The translations under genes were made by a program, and so were the position numbers. 64,000 nt of DNA, from NCBI RefSeq assembly GCF_019279795.1, contig NC_056744.1:1510349351-1510413350 (forward strand), in the 5' to 3' direction. A model generated the notes under the pieces. It did not search any database. It was not told the origin of the DNA and saw only the letters and a list, made by a program, of their open reading frames with translations. Numbering within the stretch: the first letter of the stretch is position 1; every line of letters starts with the position of its first letter. Positions 24,327 through 34,880 of the stretch are shown here, in pieces. Source of the DNA: Protopterus annectens (taxonomy: Eukaryota > Chordata > Ceratodontiformes > Protopteridae).

Positions 24327-27300
24327 ATGCCTGTTGACATAATTTTAGATTCTTGGAATGTTAGAGGCATTCAAGATAAAGCGAAAAAGTCACTATTATT
24401 TCATATGATCTTTAAATCACAGGCTAACATTTGTTTTATTCAAGAGACCCATATTTCACGTATTGATTGGAATAAAGAGTTAAAAAATGGATCAAAAGAT
24501 TATAGCTTCAGGTGACTCATCTAACTCCAGAGGTGTAGCTATAATCATTAAACAAAAATTCATTGGGAATATTATTGATGAGAAATTTGATGAGGAGGGG
24601 AGGTGGTGCTTATTTACCGCTTCTATTGCTGGTTTGGACAAACCCTTATTAATTTTAAATCTATATGGCCCATGTAATTCACAACATTTGTTCATTTTAA
24701 AAATTACAATATTCTTGCATCCTATAAGGATCATCATATTATAGTGGGTGGTGACTGGAATGCAGTTATAAACCCTGTAATTGATCGTTCCCGCTCCACT
24801 GTCTCCTATAATCTTCAATCTACTCTGGCTATAAATGATTTGATGACAGAATATAATTTAATAGATCCCCTCCGCACTGTTAAAAGTATAAACAAGAATG
24901 ATATATATACTTATTATTCTAAGTGCTATCATTCGTGGTCCAGATTAGACTTCTTTCTAATTTCAGATTATATTTCAAAATATATTGTGGACTTTACTAC
25001 AGAACCCAGATTCTTTTCGGATCACTCAAGAATTTCACTAAAATTTAACATAAAACCCAATATCAAAAATAAAACTATGTTTAATAAGTGGACCTTAAAT
25101 AATAACTTATTGTCAAATGAAGATATTTGCAAACAAGCTTCAGAAATCCTAAATGAAATGGTGAATAGTCTTGAATCGTCTGACATTCCTTATGACATAC
25201 AATGGGCTGCATGTAAAGCAAGATTAAAAGGTTTATTTATTAGTAAAGCTGTTTTTTTCAAAAAACAATACTTTAAGAAAGAGGAATTCTTAAAATCAAG
25301 AATTTCTTCGTTGGAAAATCATCTTAGTCTGAACTATGATGCTACTTTAGAAAAACAAATTTTTGATTGTCAGAAGGATTTAATTCTGCTTCACCAAAAT
25401 AACCTCTCCTTAGCTGAACAAAAGCTACTTGCTTCATATTCAGAGTGGGCCCAGGTTCCATCTAATTTGTTAACGAGAATTATTAAAGTTAACTTCAGAA
25501 ATCCAAATATTACATCTTTATCTTATAATAACAGATTATATAATACTGATGAAGAGATTATTCAACTTTTCACCTCTCTTTACACTGAGTTATATTCGGG
25601 TTCTTCTAATTCTGTTAAAGATAATCACTCAAAATTCTTTTTAGACTCTTTGCAGTTCCCTAAACTTAATGATAATCAGCAAAAACTACTTTCTACCCCT
25701 ATATCGGTACAAGAAATCTCGGATTCAATAGATAATCTTAAATTGGGTAAATCTCCGGGACCTGATGGTTTTACTCCAGAATTTTTCAAAACTTTCAAAT
25801 TGGTAGTTCTTCCCTTTCTATTTAAAGTTTAAAATCACATAAGAGTTAATGATATCTCAGATATTCATTGGAACACATCCAAAACCATTCTAATTCTAAA
25901 AAATAATAAAGATAAATCTGACCCAGTAAATTATAGACCCATTTCTTTAATTAACGTGGATATTAAGATTCTGTCATCTATTTTGGCTAACAGATTGAAA
26001 CAGATTTTACCCTCAATTATCTCGTCAGATCAATCAGGTTTTATGTCTCAGAGACATGCTTGGGATAATACTCTATCTTTAGAGACTATACTTCATCTCA
26101 TTAAGAAAAATCCAAACCCTATATATGCTTTGATTATAGATGCATCAAATGCCTTTGACAGAGTATGTTGGAACTTTCTATTTCAAACTATGTTATGTTT
26201 TAATATTCCCTTATTCTTTATAAATTTTTAAAAGTTTTATACAAGAATATGTTTACTAGACTATACATTAATGGTCAATTTTCTGCTCGATAAAGATCAC
26301 TAAAGGAACAAGACAGGGTTGTCCATTGTCCCCTTTTCTTTTCAACATTTATTTAGAACCTTTGCTATTGTTTATTACTCAAAATACTTTTCATAACATC
26401 CCTAGAATTCTTAATACTAATATTCATTTCTCTGCTTTTATGGATGATTTAGTAATCTACTTTCAAACTCCATTATCTGATTACAGAAAAATAATGAATT
26501 CTATTGATTATTTTTCTTTGGTTTCCAACTATCTTTTAAATTCTACAAAACTCATATTTTTCCCTTAAATCATTTAGCACACAAATCTTTTTGTTTCCAG
26601 ACGATCATTTTCAGTTTACTTATAATATAAAATATTTAGGAATCAATTTAGAACACAATAATAGATCTTCCTTTCAAAATAATATTAATAAATTATGGAA
26701 CTCTATATTGTCTGATATGGACAGATGGAAGCATCTAAACCTTTCATTTCTTTCAAGGGTGGCCATTATTAAAATGAATATTCTGCCTAAATTTCTTTAC
26801 CAATTCTCATCATCTGATCAGATAATTTCAAGTAAAATTTTTGAGTCTGTAAATAAAGCTTTGGCAAAATTCATATGGTTCCCTAAATCTGTTAGAATTT
26901 CCTATTCTAGATTGGCATTTTCGAAGGACAAGGGAGGTTTGGGTTTACCTAATCTTTATCTCTATTATTTGATTGTCTCATCCAATAAACTTCTTACTAT
27001 CTCTAAATTCAATAACACTTCTTATCCAAATCACTCTTTATGGATAAAATTATGGTATAATTATATCATTTCTAATCATTTAAATCCTGAAGCTATTCCC
27101 TTTATCTCTCTGGATAGTTTATTTATTAAAAATATATCTACAGTATTTAAACAAAAGATTACAGATTTCCAAACCTTACTCAAAATGTGTAAACTAGAAA
27201 AGATCTCGCACCATGTTCAGACAATTCATCTAAACCCAAATATATTATTGGACAATAAACTTTTGAACTTAACAAACTATCCTTTAATTAAAAATCTAAA

Positions 27301-28084
27301 AGTAGGAGATGTTTTGAAATATCTTGACTTGCCTTTATCTGACTGGCGTAAGTTATTGAAAGTAAACTGGAATTACTCACCAATTCTTACACAACTAAGA
27401 GCAATAATTAAAAACAAATTTGTATGTCTGGTCCCCATAGACTCACAATTGAAAAACCTTAACACGATTATCAAAATACTTTCATCATCTGATAAAATGC
27501 TCTCAAACTCATATAAATTAATTAATTCTTTAATGATGGACCACAACTGTCTTTTATCTAATGTTTGGTTGAATTATAATTCCCAATTGTCAGAATCTCA
27601 GAAAGTCCTGGCTATTAGACACACTAAGGAATTTATCCCTTTTAAAAATTAGCATACACACAATTAATGATTAATAATGATGCCTACTTTACCCCAATCA
27701 AATTAAACAAATTTAACCCAAATAAGTCCCCTTCGTGTTCATGCTGTTCTCATCCCCAAGCAGACCTCCTTCATATTCTATGGTATTGTCATTTTCTCAC
27801 AGATTGTGGACATCTTTGAAAGTCAGACTGCAGAAAATGGGATATCAAAATCCACGTGACGGGAATTTGCTATTCTACATATTCCATTGATTCATCTTTC
27901 AAAAGTTGATATTCATGTTATCATTTTTATTTGCTCATTACTAAAACTTTATATAATACAAAATTGGATTGATCGTTCTAAATTAAAATGGGTTACTTTC
28001 CAGAAAATGGCTTTTAAATTTATTGATGCTCAAAGATACTTAGGTAGGAGTCCAAAAAAAAAGCTATTAGAAAGGTTGTGTTAG
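24327..28084 (+). pseudogene. L1 ORF2p (endonuclease-reverse transcriptase), multiply frameshifted
   Basis: The AP-endonuclease domain begins at the ATG at 24327: SWNVRG, FIQETH, then GGDWNAV (24750), RLDFFL (24945) and SDHS (25020). RT blocks: GKSPGPDGFTPEF (25750), NYRPISL (25935), IDASNAFDR with catalytic Asp (26140), GCPLSPFLFN (26315), and an intact FMDD near 26440. The C-terminal region (26591-27652) is one open frame of 353 codons including KYLGINL. Zn-knuckle-like residues (SCCSHPQADLLHILWYCH) follow in another frame at about 27740. Breaks occur near 24513, 24740, 25830, 26230 and 26568. All visible catalytic residues are present, so inactivation is by frameshift and stop only. Confidence 0.85.
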
Positions 28085-28367
28085 AAAAGGTTCTAAACAT
28101 ATTAAATAGTTAATGTTAAATATATATATTTTTTTTCTTTTCTTTCTCTCAGGTTGCCTAACTTGTATATAGTGTACATATGGTGTATGTTTTATTTCTA
28201 AATAATTTATCAAAATCTCAGGAAGGTTGTTATCACTAGATGAATTGTTATATGTTCATTTATGCCTTCTTGTTATGTATAATCTTTTAATTGTCTTGCT
28301 ATTCATATAATTAATAAAAATTTTTTTGAGAAAAAAAAAAAAAAAAAACACATGCAATGGTAAATAT

Positions 28368-29200
28368 GAAGTCTTGAAAGTATGCACAACTTGCATGGCA
28401 GAAAAAGTGTAGTAATACATATGCTCATGCTATCCCACAGTCACAACTGCAGCATACCAGTCAATTTAATGGGTGTACCCCACTGATATGTACCATTCCA
28501 TGAGGCAGATAACAGATGCACCTGAGAGTCTCTGGGGCCTACTCAGCAGCATACTCAAATACCCTAATAGATGTCAAGGCCTATACCATGGCCAGACCAC
28601 ACTGCATGCTGTAACACCCTAGCAGATATAGCAAGCATTCCAAGGTGTGAATGTACATGGAAAATAGGAAAGCCACAGCAGCACACTACAGTCAGGACAC
28701 CTAGCAGGCATACAAGTAGTGACTGTAAAGGGCAAATATTGAAGCCATAGCAACAAAGTGCAAGAGCCACTGCTATACACCAGTTACACCACATGTCCCA
28801 CAGGAAAGCACACACACACACATACATTAACAGTAGTAGTAGTCGTAGGTGTCAGTGTATATACACAGTTAGTACAGGAAACTGGAGAAATGAATGGAGA
28901 AATGTTAATCTACAACACAGCTGGAAATATGAGAGAGATACCAACCTTTACACTCACAGAACATTGTCCACAGCATACCAGCATGGCCCCTACCCTTAAA
29001 ATCTGAAAGGGCTACTCCTATCTCACATACCTTTTTATAGCATTGCTCTGAAATCAAAGTGAGAACTGCAATCAGTACACAACTGGCTGCATGCAATTAG
29101 AAAATGCTGGCTAACAATTGGTGTCACATGGACATATGCAGATACCTACAAAAGCATGCTGTACTTCCAGTCCACACATGCAATACTTTCATTGCACCCT
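28368..29200. other. Unassigned Harbinger-internal DNA
   Basis: CA/TG-rich low-complexity-leaning sequence with no recognisable gene. Confidence 0.35.
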
Positions 29201-29211
29201 GAGGAGGAAGT

Positions 29212-29262
29212 GAGAGACAGAGAGAGAGAGAAAGAGAGAGAGACAGAGACAGACAGAGAAAA
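29212..29262. repeat. (GA)n-rich tract
   Basis: Imperfect GAGA/GACA purine tract. Confidence 0.85.
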
Positions 29263-29644
29263 ACAAAATTAAACATACACAAACAAAACTGGTCAGCAAC
29301 AGCCACCTGAAAGCTGACAACTGGCAAGTGGAGCAGCAGGACACAAAACCAGACGGCAACATAAGCAGCTGTGACAAACACAGGTAATGTAAAGTAATAC
29401 TATAAAGGTCTACATACTGTGAACCCTCCATATGTGTCATTGGTCTGTATCCATATGTATATGAAGATGTGCAAAGGGCATCAATGTAGGTTGAATGTAG
29501 GTTGTAGTGCAATGTACAAAGTAGGTTTCACAGTTATGTATCTTTAGCAGTATGTTAGTGTGTGTATACAGTATGGTAAACAAACATGTTGATATACCTA
29601 TCTATTATATGGATACGTATGTATGTCAAAATATGTATGTATGT

Positions 29645-29661
29645 ATATATATATATATCTA

Positions 29662-29724
<63 letters not shown>
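29645..29724. repeat. (TA)n microsatellite
   Basis: TA repeats of about 80 bp with ATCT interruptions. Confidence 0.95.
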
Positions 29725-29727
<3 letters not shown>

Positions 29728-30007
29728 GCATATATGTATACATACATAGAGAGAGATGTAGGAATACATAGACAGATGTAGATAGATAGAATATGTACAG
29801 ACATATATATGTAATACACACATACAGATATAGATATATGTAGATACATATACATAGACAGACAGATCTGACTATCTACAGGTATGACTGTATATGATGA
29901 CCTCAACACCCCCTGTCCCACCCCCTGTCACTCTCACCCCCTCTCTGTCACACCCCCCCTCTCCATATCTATAGCAATATATGTACTTCAATATATATAT
30001 GTGTATA

Positions 30008-30015
30008 TGTATATA

Positions 30016-30079
<64 letters not shown>

Positions 30080-30097
30080 GATATATCTATATACATA

Positions 30098-30160
<63 letters not shown>

Positions 30161-30175
30161 AGAGAGAGAGAGAGA
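30008..30175. repeat. (TA)n and (GA)n microsatellite
   Basis: Two long TA tracts separated by a short TATAGATATATC segment and ending in GAGAGA. It produces meaningless Tyr/Ile frames on both strands. Confidence 0.95.
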
Positions 30176-30179
30176 TGTA

Positions 30180-31015
30180 TATATATTCTGAGTGAGGCAC
30201 ATGTGTACAGATGTATTGCAACAGGTGCCTGGTGACAAAGGCATGGAGTGAACACCAGTGTCAAAACTGGAGTACCATACCCTATTTCAAATCACCTACA
30301 CCAGTAACCACCAGATATGTGATTGGCTGCCCACCACTGCATGTGTCAGGTGTGAACAGGGTCATAAATGTGTACAATAGTCCCCCCAATGATATTCACA
30401 GTGGCACACTATTCCTGGAATACCTGCACATGGTATTTGTCAGCAGACATGGTGTGTCAGCAATGGAAATGTAGGTCAATGTACCCCTCCACACCACATA
30501 ATGGCTGCCATGGTATGTACCTCACATGACAGCTACAGATATGGAGAAGGACACAGTGACATGTACAACACTGTGACAATGCACTCAAACACATTACCAA
30601 TGCACAGTGACTGACAACACCACAGAGTACACACATACTACCCACATAGAGGTTACCACTCCTGGATTTACATACTTAAGTCACACCCATGACAGATGTC
30701 CAACAACCATAGTAACACCTCACACCATCCACAACCTAAATGACTGCTGTGTGTCGTCCATGCCACTGCAATAGAGAACACATGTGGAGGTGAAGGTTCC
30801 TACCTACAGATAAGACATACCCTGCAATAAACCACACAGTGTAAAGAAGCAAGACTCTCCATGAGTACAGGTCACACATACCCCTGCTGAATGTTAGTCA
30901 GATAGGTAATATGCCATATGAGTCACCCTGTGTAACTGTTTGACAGCAGCAGGTACCATCACACCACATGTGTCACAATGGTCAGGGTAGCAGAACAGTA
31001 TGCTGCTGTAGTCCC
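30180..31015. other. Unassigned Harbinger-internal DNA
   Basis: No domain or repeat recognised between the TA tract and the CR1 fragment. Confidence 0.35.
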
Positions 31016-31019
31016 AGGG

Positions 31020-31080
31020 GCAATAGCATATTGTATAGTATTATATTGTAATGTATTGTATTGTGTTGTATTGTATTGGT
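31020..31080. repeat. (TATTG)n-like microsatellite
   Basis: Imperfect pentamer/decamer repeats TGTATTGTAT at the broken 3' edge of the CR1 fragment. Confidence 0.8.
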
Positions 31081-31980
31081 ATGTTGAGGTGCCTCCTTCG
31101 TGGAGTGGAACCACTGCTGCTGTGTGCCAGTGTACAGGTACATATCCTGTAGTCAGGCTAGTGTTACATAGCACTTCTATATGTGTGTTTAGCTCCTGTC
31201 GGAGTTCATGTAGCATGCAACCGGGGATACCATCAGGTCCCATTCATGTTGTGTATTCTGCTTTCCTGAGGGCGGCTCTCACCTGGGCATCTGTGATGAC
31301 AGGGAGGTTACAGTCAGCTGGGATAACTATGTCTTATTTTGGGGGAGAGGGAGGGGTGAAACCTGCACTGAACCTGTCTGCCACAATGTTGTCAATATCT
31401 GTGGTTTCAGTGAATTATTTTGTTGTTGTTGTGTACTAACGATGAGCATAGTGGAGGGATTCTGACCAGGTTGCTAACATAACTGAAGAAGGCCTTGTGG
31501 TTATCTGTAGTGTCCCTCTTGATTTCCCTCTCAAAGTTGCCCATGGATGTTTGTATGAGGGAAAATAGATCCTTACTAGTGCTGCTCAGACATGCCTTCC
31601 CTTTATGGAATTATGCTCTGTCTTACAGTAGCTTCCATCTTTTGTAATACAATCTGTCTATGGCTGGGGTCCACCAGACAGGATGCTGTCCCTTTGTGGA
31701 GAGTGTCTTGGTCATATATGGGATTGCATGATCCATGCATTCTCGGAGATGTCCGTAGAAAGCATTTGTGAAGGGGTCAGCATTGTGGGTTGTGTCTTCC
31801 ACTGGCACAGTGGGCTGAAAGGATACCATGTCACTGTTACAAAGTGTAAAGTTTGCATTTGCAATGTTATTCACTATAGTCGTTTGTGCTGGTGGTGGAG
31901 GTGGGATATATATATCCAGGGCAATTAGTTTGTGGTCAGCTCACAGTAGTTGATGATGTAGCCCATACAGTACCTAGATA
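31081..31980 (-). mobile_element. CR1 LINE fragment (endonuclease-RT junction)
   Basis: On the minus strand it matches the CR1 copy at 38.6-41.7 kb: YGHLRECMDHAIPYMTKT and HPVWWTPAIDRLY (31800-31630), then GPDGIPGCMLHELRQEL and VVPLHEGG (31240-31090). It covers about 0.9 kb, equal to positions 39420-40230 of that copy, and stops at a microsatellite. Inactive. Confidence 0.8.
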
Positions 31981-32254
31981 CAAACCCCCAGAGTGAGGAG
32001 GTGCTCTGGACCTGAATCAGTGTTCTGACTGCTTGGGTTTGGTAGTATGTCGTATGGAGTGTGCCAGGTACTGTTGCACAGTTGCTGGCTGAGCACTGAT
32101 ACCTGGCCATTTACATGTGTATCCACCAATAGACAGACAGATGCTATATATGTGAGATATGTCGTATCATAACAGTCGAGTAGCATGTGTGGTATGTGTG
32201 CCAACTTCTGCTGACATATATTGCTGATATCAGGTTATTTCCTTTTTCAGGAAC

Positions 32255-34819
32255 ATGACTCACCCATGAAATCCAGCTTACTCCGCAGCTGAGGATGAGG
32301 AGATACACCAGAGCCTGGTGCGGGATTATGCAATACTCTTTTCCCGCACCAGCCAGAATCAGCAGGAGAGGGCTGCACTGCGGCAAGACCTGGTCCGTCG
32401 GGTAAATGACATAGGCACACATAATAGGACATATGAGCAGGTACGACATCACTGCAGTGATTTAATCAGAAATGTCCATCAGCGTGCGTCGGATATCCAC
32501 AGGCAACAGGTCGCCACAGGTGGTGGGGTGGCTACACATCCCCCACTCACCAGACTGGAGGAACTACTCATGAGTGTAGTGGCTCCAGTCCACCAACAAC
32601 AACAACAACAGCAGCAGACATGCATTATGATGGAGGCAGGAGCCACGCAGCAGCAAGACTATAAGCATGCAGGTAATATGCCATATGTATAGTTGACTGT
32701 TGTGTACACTGGTAGTTAATGCATATGTGAGGTGTGTCCTTGGTTTGTAACTGTCATCATAGTATTTAATGTGCAAGTGTGATATCCTCAATATCAGCAG
32801 CTGACCTGTGAAAGGTGACTGTTGTACTACTGACCTGTATCATAATCAGTAACAATGGCACAGTTGTGCCCACTGACATTAGTTTCCTCACTTCTGCAGG
32901 TCCCTCTGGTGTAACAGCAATGCAGCCTATCCATGCTGGTGAGTGTGTATTAACAATACCTTTAATAGTCTTGATAGTAATAGTAATATTAGGCTCACTT
33001 AGTAGTGCTCTGTGTATGCATGCAGGTGTGTCTGTGTCTGTGTGTTGATATCTCACATACTGAGTAGTGTACAACTGTGTGCAACTGTGTGCAACTGTGT
33101 GCATGTGTATGTGTGCACGTGTGCATGTGTGCATGTGTGCACATGTGCATGTGTGCATGTGTGCACCTGTGCATGTGTGCATGTGGGCACGTGTGCATGT
33201 GTGCATGTGTGCACCTGTGCATGTGTGCATGTACGCACCTGCACATGTGTGCATGTGTGCATGTGTGCACCTGTGCACCTGTGCACCTGTGCATGTGTGC
33301 ACGTGTGCATGTGTGCACGTGTGCATGTGTGCATGTGTGCACCTGCCCATGTGTGCATGTGTGCAGGTGTGCATGTGTGCATGTGTGCATGTATGCACGT
33401 GCGCATGTGTGCCTGTGTGCATGTGTGCACCTGTGCTCGTGTGCATGTGTGCATGTGTGCGTGTGCACATGTGTGCATGTGTGCATGTGTGCACGTGTGC
33501 ATGTGTGCATGTGTGCACCTGTGCATGTCTGCATGTGTGCATGTGTGCACCTGTGCATGTGTGCATGTGTGCATGTGTGCATGTGCACATGTGTGCATGT
33601 CTGGACCTGTGCATGTGTGGATGTGTGCATCACTGGTAATATTGTGTAGACATTGTAAACTGTGTTTCCTGTTTCCCTCCCACAGGTTCTGGTGCTGCTC
33701 TGGTGTCATGCAGTAGGGAACCTGAATCAGGTGCCATGGGTACTGATAATGATGACATCTGATGTGCTGAAGTTGAATCACTGCTCGTACGACAAGGATG
33801 TTGCAAATAAATTTATTCTTTACACAATCACGACACAATAGTAACTGGTTTAGCGCTTTCAACTGTATCACAGTCTTCATCAGAACATTTAAAAACTGCT
33901 GTATCTTCCTATTTATACTCATCCACTAATTAATTAAGTACATAATTGTTTAAAAAAACGCCAAAAACTTAAAGGTATATATCATTATGTAACATTATGA
34001 ATGCATATAGTGGTGACATTTCCACGGATATATAGCTAAAAATATTCATATTTACTAAATTAAGATTCCATGATGAATATCCATACTAAACTATACATAT
34101 AAAATCATTCTTATAAAACTGTACTTATAACAATTGTATATAAAAAATATATATATAATGAATATGTGTAAAAATACATAACTATTTTTGTGAAAATTTT
34201 ATGAAAATGCATACACATATATGCTGATGCATAAATATCTTCCTATAGTGCATTAATGTATGGTGTGTTAAATATATAACTAAACTACCCTAAAAAATCT
34301 ACATATGCTGAAAAGTTATAAACTATATCATACATCAATAAATAGTAAATAATTGGACTGCTTCTATAAGGATTCGAAAGGCAATTATATCTTACATCTA
34401 ACCTACGCTAGGGCTAAAAAGGGTTTACTACTTATGAATTCATTTAAGCCCGGTGTTCTTGGGGAATCAGTTAAGATTTGCCATCTGCTTTCATATTGTG
34501 CCAACTGCATTTTCCAATTCCCTCCATGTGGTGCACATGTCACCTGATCAATTATGGAAAACAAAAAAACATGATCATTCCTCTTTTCTAAGATATTTCT
34601 ATACAATACATTTTTGATATCACATTTTCGTATTTTATATTGATGTTCATATATACGTTTTTTTTTTTTTTTTTGTTAGCTGTCTTTCTGTCTTTCCTAT
34701 GTAATGTGCATTGCATTTATTACATATCGCAATATATACCACCTGTTTCGTGTTACAATTACCCGTCCTGCATTTAATGGTAGTATGACTGATATCATCC
34801 AACTTAATAACCTTAGCTT

Positions 34820-34880
<61 letters not shown>

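Larger units (their letters stand above)
20945..28346 (+). mobile_element. Full-length L1-clade LINE with target-site duplication
   Basis: A 7.4-kb insertion. It starts CATTCCAAGATGGCCGCC, the L1-style 5' end, and finishes in poly(A) (28331-28348). The flanking direct repeat ACACATGCAATGGTAAATAT is identical on both sides (20925-20944 and 28348-28367). ORF1 lies at 21234-22140 and ORF2 at 24327-28084, both interrupted. Full length with an exact duplication suggests a fairly recent insertion; frameshifts in both ORFs make this copy inactive. Confidence 0.9.

Noticed and set aside
29552-30264. Tyr/Ile-rich frames
   Set aside because: Products of TA microsatellites, present on both strands.
32995-33922. 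Long Cys/His/Met open frames on both strands
   Set aside because: They are translations of an octamer minisatellite; the same region is open in several frames on both strands.
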